From the NCBI GenBank assembly GCA_045631205.1, contig JAZQUI010000016.1:83155-147154 (forward strand): a DNA stretch of 64,000 nucleotides. The letters run 5' to 3'. Shown here piece by piece: positions 17,014 to 25,235 of the stretch (positions are counted from its first letter, which is position 1; every line of letters starts with the position of its first letter). The position numbers and the translations under genes are program-made. Source of the stretch: HGM04593 sp045631205 (GTDB lineage: Bacteria; Bacteroidota; Bacteroidia; Bacteroidales; Bacteroidaceae). The notes beneath the pieces were generated by a model that did not search any database, had not been told where the DNA came from, and saw only the letters and a program-made list of their open reading frames with translations.

Positions 17014-17598
17014 TTATGCGCTTGTTATAATTTGAAATTTAACCCCACCCTTTTGGCCGCAGATATAATTGACGGGATCACCATTGTTGTGTATGAGTGC
17101 CGACAATAGCAGTGGGGCGTTTTCCACTATTCGCTCACAAGTGAATGTGTCGTTTACTTGTAGCTTGCTATTTTTACTATCTACTACCTTAAACATGTTG
17201 AGCCCAATGTATTGAATCGTTACACAACGGTCGGGTTGCCACATAAGTTTTACCTTGTCACCTTTGAACAACGATTTTGAATGCAGGCAGTTGTTTCGCA
17301 GAAAGCTGCTTTCGCTCTCTCCGTCGGTCTTTTGGAATTTGCAATAAGCATCCCAGTCGGGATAACCAATGTATCTCGATAATATGTTAAGAGTGCTCAA
17401 ACGTGCAGTTTGTTGCTCTTTTTCTTGCAGGTAACCCCACAAGCGTTTTAGTGTGGTGGGGGATAACTGGTTGCGCGTTTCGTTAAAGATACTCTTTGCG
17501 AGAAAGTCAAAATCGCGCGGAGTGTGCATTTTGAATCCTATGATGTTTTCTGTTGCTTCTTTCAAACTTTCAATTAAAGAGCTTTTCTCGTTTTCCAT
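17014..17598 (-). CDS. helix-turn-helix-like partner of the LRR kinase, unknown function
   Basis: A 194-residue soluble protein, first in a two-gene operon with the kinase (4-base gap). Residues about 15-90 form a helical region with TPRDFDFLA, LSPTTLKRLWGYL and LSTLNILSRYIGYPDW. The same style of segment recurs in Bacteroidales proteins that precede signalling genes and resembles a helix-turn-helix. Residues about 105-194 are beta-rich with several Cys and no recognised domain. There is no signal peptide. I do not know a named family. A role as transcription factor or kinase substrate is only a hypothesis from position. Confidence 0.65.
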   Translation of the reverse strand: MENEKSSLIESLKEATENIIGFKMHTPRDFDFLAKSIFNETRNQLSPTTLKRLWGYLQEKEQQTARLSTLNILSRYIGYPDWDAYCKFQKTDGESESSFLRNNCLHSKSLFKGDKVKLMWQPDRCVTIQYIGLNMFKVVDSKNSKLQVNDTFTCERIVENAPLLLSALIHNNGDPVNYICGQKGGVKFQIITSA

Positions 17599-17627
17599 TT
17601 TGTGGCTTGTGTGTTACGTTCTGCGTG

Positions 17628-17635
17628 CGAAGATA
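17628..17635 (-). promoter_or_regulatory. -7 box of the kinase operon
   Basis: Reverse-strand TATCTTCG, 30 bases upstream of the first ATG of the kinase operon. The rest of the 264-base divergent region up to 17862 is AT-rich, with no further recognisable element. Confidence 0.5.
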
Positions 17636-17862
17636 GTGATTTTAACGGTGAAAATAATCTCATAATTGGTGTAAAATGGCTTTGTGAGCATATAAGGATC
17701 AAAATGGACCAAATGAAAGTGGAAAAAGTTTTTTTCCTTTGCATGAGGTATAAAAACAGGCTATTTCTGCTTGTGTAGTTAACCAAAAATGCGATTTATA
17801 ATAAAAAGAGAGTACCGAGCCGCTTAAAAGGGGGTAGGTGGTAACATATTAATTAATTTAAA

Positions 17863-18714
17863 ATGAAAACAAAATTATTATTAATGGCGGTTGCCGGAAT
17901 GTTCATTTTTGCGAGTTGTAAAAATGAGAACGATGCATTCAAAGAGGCAATGACATCTACTAATGTTGAGGTGTTGAACAAGTTCTTGGAGGATTATCCC
18001 GAAGCATCTTTTGAACGTCGCGACAGCGTTCAGGTGCGTTTGGACGATTTGTATGCACAAGAAGAATATTATTCTGTGGTAATAGCCAATGAATATTTGA
18101 TTGATAGTTATCAAACTGCCGAAAACTATTTGCAAGCATGGCCCGACGGTGTTTATGTAAAGCATATGAAAAGATTCGTTGAAAAAGAGAAAAATGCATA
18201 TGAGAGTGCACTGGCAGAGTTGTATGAGACTCGTTATGGGCAATTCCGTGATGCAATGGTGAATCACATTTACGATGGTGTTGTATTTGCCGCCCCCGAT
18301 TATAATGGAGAGGGTGTGGGAGCATATACAGCGAGATGGGGCCAACGAATAAGTATCTTTAGATACCAAATAAAAAACAATGGTCGTTTGGATTTGGAGC
18401 TTTTCGGAGAATATGAATTCTATACTGAGGATCGTTGCTTGGAGGACTGTAAGAGTGTGTTTGAAACTTATCAGGAATTCTTGCAAAGATGTCCCTTGTT
18501 CCAAGCAGCCAACGGTAAAAAATATAATTACAAGTCTGGTAGCTCGGCGCCCACTTATGCAGAGGTTATTTTCTACGATCGTCATATAAATTTTTATGAC
18601 CGTCGTAGGGGAGAGACTGATTATCCCGACAAAAAATATGATGTAGAGTTATACGAACAGGTTATACAAATGATTAACGATTGCTTGCCTAAACTCAATG
18701 AGTTGGTGAACTAA
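17863..18714 (+). CDS. lipoprotein of unknown function
   Basis: A 283-residue protein with a lipoprotein signal (MKTKLLLMAVAGMFIFASC, lipid-modified Cys19), so it is membrane-anchored in the periplasm or at the surface. The mature part is acidic and mostly helical at first (about 25-130) with repeated Y/E/L-rich segments reminiscent of TPR-like helices. A more beta-rich half follows, with several aromatic residues. I do not recognise a family. It is divergent from the kinase operon, with 264 bases between, and ends at a strong terminator. A functional link with the kinase is possible but only positional. Confidence 0.75.
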   Translation: MKTKLLLMAVAGMFIFASCKNENDAFKEAMTSTNVEVLNKFLEDYPEASFERRDSVQVRLDDLYAQEEYYSVVIANEYLIDSYQTAENYLQAWPDGVYVKHMKRFVEKEKNAYESALAELYETRYGQFRDAMVNHIYDGVVFAAPDYNGEGVGAYTARWGQRISIFRYQIKNNGRLDLELFGEYEFYTEDRCLEDCKSVFETYQEFLQRCPLFQAANGKKYNYKSGSSAPTYAEVIFYDRHINFYDRRRGETDYPDKKYDVELYEQVIQMINDCLPKLNELVN

Positions 18715-18735
18715 AATAAGGCAAATGCAAACATA

Positions 18736-18784
18736 AAACATAGATGACACTCCAACGTAAAAAGGGGTGTCATCTATGTTTTGT
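18736..18784. terminator. bidirectional intrinsic terminator
   Basis: Nineteen-pair hairpin (arms 18736-18754 and 18764-18782, one G-U pair) with a nine-base loop, flanked by A- and T-runs. It lies between the convergent lipoprotein and rmuC genes. Confidence 0.88.
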
Positions 18785-18826
18785 ATATTATAAATGTTAT
18801 AAAGCGTTTTGTTATTCCATTGGAAT

Positions 18827-20194
18827 TTATCCAATGTCTGTAATTGCGTCCAACTGTCTTATTGGGTTTTTAATGTTCTGCTTTGCGCCAAGTTTTTCAA
18901 GTTTGGCACAAGTCTGCAGTATGCTTTGTCCGCCGGGGAGCAGTTTCTTTTCACCGTCATCGTATGCCTTTTGGGCATTCTCCAAGGCTTTGCCAATGCT
19001 TTCGTAGCTCTTGATGAATTTGCCCACTCGGTCGAGCATCTCATTTGCCAGTTCATAGACCTTCTCGTGGTTCTCGGCCTGTGCAATGTGTGTCCAAGTG
19101 AGGTTAATCATTCTAAGAGCGGCAAAGAGTGTCTGCTCGTCGGCTATAAACACATTCATCTCCATAGCCTTGCGCCAAATGTCGGGTTGTGCGTTAAGGG
19201 CAGTCCACAATGCGCCGGTATGTGGAACGAACATTATCACATAGTCCATTCTCACTTTTGGAGCCTTTATGTACGATGAGTAATCTTTCTTCGACAGCTC
19301 CTTAACGTGCTTGAGTATGCTTTCGATGTGGGCTTTCAAATGTTTTTGACGCTCTTCCTCGCTCTCGGTGTTAATGTAGTCCCAAAAGGCTGTAAGTGAG
19401 ACCTTTGAGTCTATTATAATTTCGCGGTTATTGTCGATGTGCATAATAACATCGGGGCGTACATTGCCACCGGTGTCTGTTCTCACAACATTGCCCGATG
19501 CATCGCGTATGGTAGCCTGTGTTTCGTAGTGAACTCCCTGTGTGAGACCTTGTGATTCGAGCAGTTCGTCGAGTACACGTTCGCCCCAGTCGCCCTGTAT
19601 CTTGCTCTTGTGCTTAAAGACGCGTGCAAGTTCGTCGGCACTCTGCTTGGCGGCCTCGCTGTGCTTCATCATGTTTTCCAGGTTTACTTTCATCTCTGTA
19701 CTCAGCTCGGTGTGTTTCAGAGTGCTGTCGTTCATCGTTTGTTTCATCTTTTCGATGGTCTCACGCAATGGATTTACAATTTGTCCCAAGTTGCTGTTGC
19801 TTGACTCGGCAAACTCCTTCTGACGTTGCTTGAGCATATCATCGGTTGCGCTTTTCATCTGCGCGGAAACCCTTTCCATAGTTGCCTCAAAAATCTCCTG
19901 TTGGGCTTTTATTGCCTGCTCGTGTCTTTTCTCCTGCGCGGCAAGAATCTCATTGGTCTGTTTTTCGGCATCGCTCTTAACTTCGGCAATGCGTTTATCG
20001 CAATCGGCTTTTATGCTTTCAATCTGCTTGTCTTGGCTCAACTGCATGAGTTGAGCATTCTGTTTCTCGTTGTCCAACTGCCATTGCAACTTGTCGATTG
20101 TGTTCTGCTGGTCTTTGCTTTTATTTCGTGCAATAACAAAACCTATTGTTACTCCAGCAACAACTCCAATGATAATTGCTAAGATAATTTCCAT
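18827..20194 (-). CDS. rmuC: DNA recombination protein RmuC
   Basis: A 455-residue RmuC-family protein, thought to limit recombination at inverted repeats. It has an N-terminal membrane helix (about 1-20), a long coiled coil rich in Gln, Lys and Glu (about 25-170), then the RmuC nuclease-like domain (about 180-430). That domain shows QGDWGERVLDELLE, RPDVIMHIDNN and the PD-(D/E)xK-type motif IIDSKVSLTA, all expected in the family. Length is normal. It is transcribed alone, convergent with the lipoprotein gene across a shared terminator. Confidence 0.92.
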   Translation of the reverse strand: MEIILAIIIGVVAGVTIGFVIARNKSKDQQNTIDKLQWQLDNEKQNAQLMQLSQDKQIESIKADCDKRIAEVKSDAEKQTNEILAAQEKRHEQAIKAQQEIFEATMERVSAQMKSATDDMLKQRQKEFAESSNSNLGQIVNPLRETIEKMKQTMNDSTLKHTELSTEMKVNLENMMKHSEAAKQSADELARVFKHKSKIQGDWGERVLDELLESQGLTQGVHYETQATIRDASGNVVRTDTGGNVRPDVIMHIDNNREIIIDSKVSLTAFWDYINTESEEERQKHLKAHIESILKHVKELSKKDYSSYIKAPKVRMDYVIMFVPHTGALWTALNAQPDIWRKAMEMNVFIADEQTLFAALRMINLTWTHIAQAENHEKVYELANEMLDRVGKFIKSYESIGKALENAQKAYDDGEKKLLPGGQSILQTCAKLEKLGAKQNIKNPIRQLDAITDIG

Positions 20195-20251
20195 AGTATA
20201 ACTGAATTTTATTTTTTTGTGTACTCCCTGTTCGCTATTGTTTTTATTATG

Positions 20252-20716
20252 TTATTCCATTGGAATTTCGGGGTTTTGAACCGAAAGTGGTTCTCCCTCT
20301 TGTGAAATATAGAACATATAGAGCACTACGGGCTCCTTACCGCGGTTCTCGCCGTGGTGAATGGAACCAACCATTTCCACAACAACCTCGCCTTCGCGAA
20401 CGATTTTAGTTTGGCCGTCAAGCCCAATGATAGCCAGCTCTCCTTGTACCAATACTCCGTGATTCATTGATGTGTGATGGTGCCATCCAAGTTTCTGCCC
20501 GGCAGGGATAACATATTTTACAGCCACCAGTTCGGGGCGTCCTTGCGGGTAATCGGGCAGCTCTTCGCCGTTCCAGCTTTGGCTTGTGCGCAAAAGTTCG
20601 GTACTTCTAACTTCTGTGACAACGGTTTCACCGTTGTTATTGTTGCAGGAGAACAACACGCTCATACAACAAAGAATTGTGGCTGTAAGTGCCACTCTTG
20701 TAAAGCTTTTATTCAT
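20252..20716 (-). CDS. cupin-domain lipoprotein
   Basis: A 154-residue lipoprotein (signal with LFSC, Cys24) carrying a single cupin barrel. The metal-binding His set is visible: HHH at 79-81 and H86 in the first cupin motif (WHHHTSMNHG), with HHGEN in the second. Single cupins in the periplasm of Bacteroidota have no agreed function; many bind a metal and a small ligand. It lies between rmuC (57 bases) and a decayed pseudogene. No operon partner is obvious. Confidence 0.8.
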   Translation of the reverse strand: MNKSFTRVALTATILCCMSVLFSCNNNNGETVVTEVRSTELLRTSQSWNGEELPDYPQGRPELVAVKYVIPAGQKLGWHHHTSMNHGVLVQGELAIIGLDGQTKIVREGEVVVEMVGSIHHGENRGKEPVVLYMFYISQEGEPLSVQNPEIPME

Positions 20717-20752
20717 TTGATTTCTATAATTACAGATGTTTTGCAGAATTAT

Positions 20753-21217
20753 CTATTCTTGGGGATAACAAGATTAAGTGTCACACCCACCAATGCCGCC
20801 AGGCCAATATGCCAATTGTTATGCTGTCAATGGACATTTCGGCACCGCCAACACTTGTTGTAATGATGAGGGATGCAATACAAGGTTGCGGGTGTTGCCA
20901 AGATCGACATTGTTTTTCACCAAGGTGTTGACACCGAGCGATGCGATTGTTCCAAAAATAAAGATGATTGCCTCCCAGCATATCTCGGGACAAACAAATG
21001 CAGGAAAAGCGAACCATTCAGCATCGAGTATAGGCTGGAAATCGACAACTCCAAAGAAATATGTACTACCGAACTTGTCGGGACGGAACATTTCAATTGT
21101 AGAGGTTACGCATCCTCGATCTGTGTCGTACATAACCTGCAAATTCTGAGCTTGCACCTCAGACAATGCCAACAATGACAGTACTGCCGAAAAAAGTAAA
21201 ATATGTAACTTTTTCAT
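20753..21217 (-). pseudogene. decayed fusion of a DUF5020 gene (5' part) and a uracil permease gene (3' part)
   Basis: The reverse strand opens with a signal peptide and about 55 residues of a DUF5020-type outer-membrane channel protein (CVTSTIEMFRPDKFGSTYFF). It then passes into the last 85 or so residues of an NCS2 uracil/xanthine permease spread over three frames: DMLGG in one, IFGTIASLGVNTLVKNNVDL in another, IASLIITTSVGGAEMSI in the next, then IGLAALVGVTLNLVIPKNR to the stop at 20753-20755. The middle of both genes is missing. The simplest reading is two adjacent genes joined by a deletion, followed by several frameshifts. An intact frame of 132 codons covers 20819-21217 but cannot encode either protein. 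Confidence 0.7.
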
Positions 21218-21486
21218 GTCTTTAGTTCTTATTGTGTTAATGTGTTTTTACTGGCGGAGACGGATGAACGCAACACCCTCGCCCTTATATCGCGCCATTA
21301 TCTGCGTCGTGGATACAAAAATAGTAAAATGTCTTAACTATAGTCCTAAATTGGAGATTATTTCAGCTTGTTATCGACAAAAAATATTTAAAAGCCGCGT
21401 TTTTAAGATTAATTAAAGACGATTGTATAAAAGAAAAAAACCTCTCATAAATCATTGATTCACAAGAGTGATTTATGTACATAAAC

Positions 21487-21526
21487 ACAGCAATCCCTTG
21501 TAAGCTAGCTTACAAGGGATTGCTGT
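21487..21526. terminator. 40-base perfect palindrome after tRNA-Leu, probable terminator
   Basis: A perfect inverted repeat with arms ACAGCAATCCCTTGTAAGCT and its exact complement. It starts nine bases after the 3' end of the leftward tRNA. As RNA it would form a very stable hairpin. T-runs next to it are short, so termination is likely but not certain. The bases from 21218 to 21486 hold no gene that I can support. Confidence 0.6.
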
Positions 21527-21534
21527 ATATTCAG

Positions 21535-21619
21535 TACTCGAAGCGGGACTTGAACCCGCACGGCTGTTAAGGCCAAAGGATTTTAAGTCCTTCGTGTCTA
21601 CCGATTCCACCATTCGAGC
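21535..21619 (-). tRNA. tRNA-Leu (anticodon UAA)
   Basis: An 85-nucleotide type II tRNA on the reverse strand. The acceptor strands GCTCGAA and TTCGAGT pair (G-U at the first pair), with discriminator A. The anticodon stem AAGGA/TCCTT encloses the loop CTTAAAA with anticodon TAA. A long variable arm (GGC with GCC) is typical of Leu, and the T-arm loop is GTTCAAGTC. The CCA end is not encoded. Confidence 0.95.
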
Positions 21620-21655
21620 GACCTTTTATTTATGCGGCTTTTTTCAAAACCGGTG

Positions 21656-21686
21656 CAAAGATAATGGCTTTTGCCTAATAAATCAA
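21656..21686 (-). promoter_or_regulatory. promoter of tRNA-Leu
   Basis: Reverse-strand TTG (21684-21686), 20-base spacer, TATCTTTG (21656-21663), ending 36 bases before the tRNA 5' end. This is a good Bacteroidota -33/-7 pair. Confidence 0.65.
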
Positions 21687-21699
21687 CAAAAAGCGGGGT

Positions 21700-22224
21700 T
21701 TAATTTCTTATAATGATGTTGGGCCCGTTTTCCGACACTCTGTATTGCCACAGTGGGCGTCGTGCAACTCCATGTATGGGAATGCCTCCGCTGTTGAGGT
21801 CGAATATGCTTCCGCACTTTTCGCACTCGGCATGTCCTATTGGTTGTGTGACTGTGAGTTTTCGTTCTGCCTGCTCGCAGTGAGGGCAGGCGAGGTCAAA
21901 TGCCATGATGTTACCGTCACAGGCCGAGGGGGTGCCTATAATAAGTCCGCCGAGCCCATAGTAGGGGTTTCCGTACATTGCTTGCTGGGCGGTGAGTCTT
22001 ACTGTCATCTCTTTGTTGTTGCCCCATTGTACTTTGTAGGCTGCAGCGCCGTCGCGGGTAATTATTATGTACTCGCCGTAGCCGTGGACTATGTTATAGG
22101 GGTGTATTGATGCGTCGCAACTGAAACTAACGGGATAGTAGGAGTAGAGTGATTCGTTCTCGTCGCTGCACGATGTGGCAAGTGCAACAATTATTGTTGC
22201 CAATAGAATTATTCTTTTCTTCAT
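21700..22224 (-). CDS. Rieske-like lipoprotein with altered metal ligands
   Basis: A 174-residue lipoprotein (signal ending LATSC, Cys19). The C-terminal half follows the Rieske [2Fe-2S] pattern: a C-P-H box (residues 113-115, within CPHC) and, 20 residues later, C-x-x-x followed by G-S-I-F-D and a Gly/Pro loop ending PLWQYRV. In a true Rieske protein the second box is C-x-x-H; here it is C134-E-K-C137. The site could therefore bind a 3Cys-1His cluster, or zinc through four Cys (113, 116, 134, 137). The protein would act in the periplasm or at the outer membrane. No electron-transfer partner is adjacent. The fold assignment is moderate and the cofactor unknown. Confidence 0.65.
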   Translation of the reverse strand: MKKRIILLATIIVALATSCSDENESLYSYYPVSFSCDASIHPYNIVHGYGEYIIITRDGAAAYKVQWGNNKEMTVRLTAQQAMYGNPYYGLGGLIIGTPSACDGNIMAFDLACPHCEQAERKLTVTQPIGHAECEKCGSIFDLNSGGIPIHGVARRPLWQYRVSENGPNIIIRN

Positions 22225-22245
22225 TGTTTCTCTTTTTGTATAAAG

Positions 22246-22290
22246 AAAAACGCAACCTCCGGGCTTTTATTATCTCCGTAGGCTGCGTTT
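22246..22290 (-). terminator. intrinsic terminator of the pyrE-argH operon
   Basis: Reverse-strand hairpin AAACGCAGCCT...AGGTTGCGTTT (10 pairs, one mismatch) followed by TTCTTT, 14 bases after the argH stop. Confidence 0.65.
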
Positions 22291-22304
22291 AACTGTTTTT
22301 AGTA

Positions 22305-23645
22305 TCAACGGCCGAGTAGTGCTTTTTCAGCGTTAAGGCTCTTGTCGAAGTCCATGGCTGTGTATATGCTTTCCATGAGTGCGCTTATGCGGTCGTTGCA
22401 GAGGTTGCCGATACTGCCTTCGTGTGTGTGGCGTATGTTCTTGTCAGGGGTGAAGGAGCCGGCTTCAATGTCGAGTCCCACCTTCTTGTAGGCATCGCGG
22501 AAGGGCAGTCCTTCGGTTGCGAGGCGGTTTACCTCCTCAACGCTGAACATTGCGTCGTAACGGCTGTCGTTGAGTATCTCTTTGTTTACCTCAATGCGTT
22601 TAATGATATATGTGGCCATTGCCAGGCAATCCTTGATTTCGCTGAACGCAGGGAGGAACAACTCTTTTATTATCTGCAAGTCGCGGAAGTAGCCGCTGGG
22701 CAGGTTGTTCATTATGAGAATGATATCGGTGGGCAACGCTTGCAGGCGGTTGCACTTTGCACGCAACAACTCAAACACATCGGGGTTTTTCTTGTGGGGC
22801 ATGATGCTGCTGCCGGTTGTGCACTCGGCGGGCAGTTTCACAAACCCGAAGTTTTGCGAGTTGAACATACAGGCATCGAATGCCATCTTGGCAAGAGTGC
22901 CGGCTACGCTTGCAAGAGCGTATGCAACGTTTCTCTCGCATTTTCCGCGTCCCATCTGCGCATATACCACATTGTAATTCATTGAGTCGAAGCCCAGGAG
23001 TTCGGTGGTCATTGTGCGGTTCAATGGGAACGATGAGCCGTATCCTGCGGCCGAGCCCAAGGGGTTGCGGTTGCACATTCTGTAAGCGGCTTGCAGGAAG
23101 AGCATATCATCGGCAAGGCCCACGGCGTATGCACCGAACCACAAACCGAACGACGATGGCATTGCCACTTGCAGGTGGGTGTATCCGGGCATTAGCACCT
23201 CTTTGTGTCTGTCGCTCTGCTCCAAGAGGGCGTCAAAGAGTTCTTTTACCGCCTCGCACACATTCTGCAACTCCTTGCGTGTAAATAATTTGAGGTCGAG
23301 CAATACCTGGTCGTTACGTGAACGGCCGCTGTGTATCTTCTTACCGGTATCACCAAGTTTACGGGTGAGCATGAGCTCTACTTGTGAGTGTACATCCTCC
23401 ACGCCCTCTTCAATGGTGAAGTTGCCCTTCTCGATGGTGGCGTAAATCTCCCTCAACTCTGCGTGCAGGCTTTCCATCTCCTCTTTTGTGAGCATGTCAA
23501 TGCTTTGGAGCATTGCGCTGTGTGCAAGTGAGCCTAAAACATCGTAACGGGCAAGGAAAAGGTCCATTTCGCGGTCCTTGCCCACGGTGAAACGTTCAAT
23601 CTCGGGGTTTACATCGATATTCTTTTCCCAAAGTTTCTTTGCCAT
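22305..23645 (-). CDS. argH: argininosuccinate lyase
   Basis: A 446-residue member of the aspartase/fumarase superfamily. It splits argininosuccinate into arginine and fumarate, the last step of arginine synthesis. The signature GSSIMPHKKNPDVFEL (catalytic Ser loop) is intact, as are HSGRSRNDQ near residue 100 and the segment MPGYTHLQ. Length is normal. It is the last gene of a leftward operon with pyrE and an SRPBCC gene (7-base gap) and is followed by a terminator. Pairing with pyrE is sensible because arginine and pyrimidine synthesis share carbamoyl phosphate. Confidence 0.95.
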   Translation of the reverse strand: MAKKLWEKNIDVNPEIERFTVGKDREMDLFLARYDVLGSLAHSAMLQSIDMLTKEEMESLHAELREIYATIEKGNFTIEEGVEDVHSQVELMLTRKLGDTGKKIHSGRSRNDQVLLDLKLFTRKELQNVCEAVKELFDALLEQSDRHKEVLMPGYTHLQVAMPSSFGLWFGAYAVGLADDMLFLQAAYRMCNRNPLGSAAGYGSSFPLNRTMTTELLGFDSMNYNVVYAQMGRGKCERNVAYALASVAGTLAKMAFDACMFNSQNFGFVKLPAECTTGSSIMPHKKNPDVFELLRAKCNRLQALPTDIILIMNNLPSGYFRDLQIIKELFLPAFSEIKDCLAMATYIIKRIEVNKEILNDSRYDAMFSVEEVNRLATEGLPFRDAYKKVGLDIEAGSFTPDKNIRHTHEGSIGNLCNDRISALMESIYTAMDFDKSLNAEKALLGR

Positions 23646-23652
23646 CTCTCAA

Positions 23653-24063
23653 TTAGTATGCAATTAACGAAAGTGCTTCGGCTATCTTTTCAAGTCCCTC
23701 TTTCAAGGGTTTCTCAATCATTGCGCGGAGCATAAAGTTTATTTCTGCTTTTGCCACCACACGCATCTTCGATGCCTGCTCGCCATCGGGGATAATCTGT
23801 ATCCAGAAATTTGCGGGCATAGGTGAACCGACGGTTTCGAATTTTATACACTTGGGTGCTTCGCGCTCTATGATTTTCAGTGTAATCTTGCCCACGGGAG
23901 GTACATCAACCGTTACTGTGTCGCGGTCGTACGCAAACTCCTTCACCTTGTCCTGGGGAATGCGGTCTTTGACGCTTTCGAGGTTGTTTAGGTCCTCGAG
24001 CTTGCCAAATACCCTGTCCTGTGAGTAAGGTATGTTTTTTACGCTGCTTTCGTATTGGCTCAT
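23653..24063 (-). CDS. SRPBCC (START/Bet v1-like) family protein
   Basis: A 136-residue soluble protein with the SRPBCC pattern: an N-terminal strand and helix (YESSVKNIPYSQDRVFGKLEDLNNL), a beta-rich middle and a long C-terminal amphipathic helix (LRAMIEKPLKEGLEKIAEAL) that would close a ligand cavity. It has no signal peptide. The ligand is unknown. It is placed tightly between pyrE (4 bases) and argH (7 bases), so it is expressed with them, but its function does not follow from this. Confidence 0.8.
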   Translation of the reverse strand: MSQYESSVKNIPYSQDRVFGKLEDLNNLESVKDRIPQDKVKEFAYDRDTVTVDVPPVGKITLKIIEREAPKCIKFETVGSPMPANFWIQIIPDGEQASKMRVVAKAEINFMLRAMIEKPLKEGLEKIAEALSLIAY

Positions 24064-24067
24064 AGTA

Positions 24068-24712
24068 TTATTTTAAGTCGTTTCTCCATTCTGAGGGGTT
24101 CTCGCGCCACTCTTTAAGTGTGGGCATAACATCCTCTGTGATATATCCTGTTGCTTTTGCAGCTTCGAGCACTGCCTCGTAGTTGGTGAGTGTGATGAGT
24201 TTTACACCGGCTTTTGCAAATGCCTCCTCGGCAACGCTGAAACCGTATGTGAACGATGCAACCATACCAACAACCTCTACACCTGCTGCGCGGAGAGCGT
24301 CAACGGCTTTGAGACTGCTTAAACCGGTTGATACGAGGTCCTCGATAACAACAACCTTTGCTCCGGGTTGAATATCGCCCTCAATCTGGTTGCCAAGACC
24401 GTGGTCTTTTGCTTTGGGACGTACATATACGAAAGGCTTGCCAAGCTCCTCGGCAACAAGAGCTCCCTGTGCAATGGCTCCGGTGGCAACACCTGCAACG
24501 GTGTCAGCCTCGGGGAACTCCTCGAGTATGAGGTTTGCAAGGCCCAATTTCACGCGTGTACGCAACTCGGGGAAAGAGAGAGTCTTGCGGTTGTCGCAGT
24601 AGAAGGGTGATTTCCATCCCGATGCCCATGTGAAAGGCTCTTGAGGTTGTAGTTTTACGGCTTTGATTTTTAGCAGCTCGGCTGCAAGGATAAGTTCTGA
24701 TTTCTGTGCCAT
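24068..24712 (-). CDS. pyrE: orotate phosphoribosyltransferase
   Basis: A 214-residue type I phosphoribosyltransferase that joins orotate to PRPP, giving OMP in pyrimidine synthesis. The PRPP-binding loop VVVIEDLVSTGLSS is intact at about residues 119-132. FTWASGWKSPFYCDNR near the N-terminus and YVRPKAKDHGLGNQIEG in the middle are typical of PyrE. First gene of a leftward operon, with a -7 box at 24750-24757. The decayed uracil permease nearby at 20753-21217 suggests that this strain depends more on de novo synthesis (inference). Confidence 0.94.
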   Translation of the reverse strand: MAQKSELILAAELLKIKAVKLQPQEPFTWASGWKSPFYCDNRKTLSFPELRTRVKLGLANLILEEFPEADTVAGVATGAIAQGALVAEELGKPFVYVRPKAKDHGLGNQIEGDIQPGAKVVVIEDLVSTGLSSLKAVDALRAAGVEVVGMVASFTYGFSVAEEAFAKAGVKLITLTNYEAVLEAAKATGYITEDVMPTLKEWRENPSEWRNDLK

Positions 24713-24749
24713 AATATTTTAGTTTTAATGGTTTTGTTGTTCTTTGGTG

Positions 24750-24757
24750 CGAAGATA
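24750..24757 (-). promoter_or_regulatory. -7 box of the pyrE operon
   Basis: Reverse-strand TATCTTCG, 38 bases before the pyrE ATG. A reverse-strand TTTG lies 13 bases upstream (24771-24774), closer than the usual 19-20. Confidence 0.5.
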
Positions 24758-24790
24758 GTGAAAAATATGTCAAATTGAGCGTGCGGGTTT

Positions 24791-25129
24791 CTATTTTGTT
24801 TGTGTGTAGCCCTCTTTTTTCAAAAGTTCTATGATTTTTTCTTTGAACTCGCCTTGCACAAGGATTTCGCCATCCTTCACGCTGCCGCCCACACCGCACT
24901 TGGTTTTCAGCAGGCGGCCGAGCTCTTTCATATCGTCTTCGCTGCCGATAAAGTTTTTTACTATAGTCACGGTTTTTCCGCCTCTGTGGTTCTTTTCTAT
25001 GCTTACTCTCAACTTCTGCTGTTGCTTGGGCAGTGTCTCAAATTCCTCCTTTTCATCGGTGGAATATTGGAAATCGGGGTTTGTGGAATATACAATGTTG
25101 AGGCGGTCTTTCCAGTCGTTGTTTTTCAT
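24791..25129 (-). CDS. SUI1/YciH-type translation factor
   Basis: A 112-residue protein. Its C-terminal 80 residues are the SUI1 (eIF1-like) domain: KNHRGGKTVTIVKNF, then LKTKCGVGGSVKDGEI and a final helix. Eukaryotic eIF1 monitors start-codon choice; bacterial YciH-type proteins bind the small ribosomal subunit, and their role in Bacteroidota is unclear. The N-terminal 30 residues are acidic and probably flexible. It is a single gene with its own -7 box, back to back with rex. Confidence 0.88.
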   Translation of the reverse strand: MKNNDWKDRLNIVYSTNPDFQYSTDEKEEFETLPKQQQKLRVSIEKNHRGGKTVTIVKNFIGSEDDMKELGRLLKTKCGVGGSVKDGEILVQGEFKEKIIELLKKEGYTQTK

Positions 25130-25184
25130 TTTTCAAGTCTCTTTTTTACCGGTTTGTGTGCTGCTTGTTACTGCGGCCTTGATG

Positions 25185-25192
25185 CAAAGATA
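25185..25192 (-). promoter_or_regulatory. -7 box of the SUI1-domain gene
   Basis: Reverse-strand TATCTTTG, 55 bases before the ATG. A reverse-strand TTTG lies 15 bases further upstream at 25208-25211. Confidence 0.5.
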
Positions 25193-25235
25193 TAATATTT
25201 TCACCAACAAATTTTATCTCTTCGCAAAATAACAC

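Noticed and set aside
21216..21416. 66-codon forward frame upstream of the DUF5020 remnant
   Set aside because: No family, no promoter or coupling; overlaps the leader of the leftward pseudogene and looks like chance.
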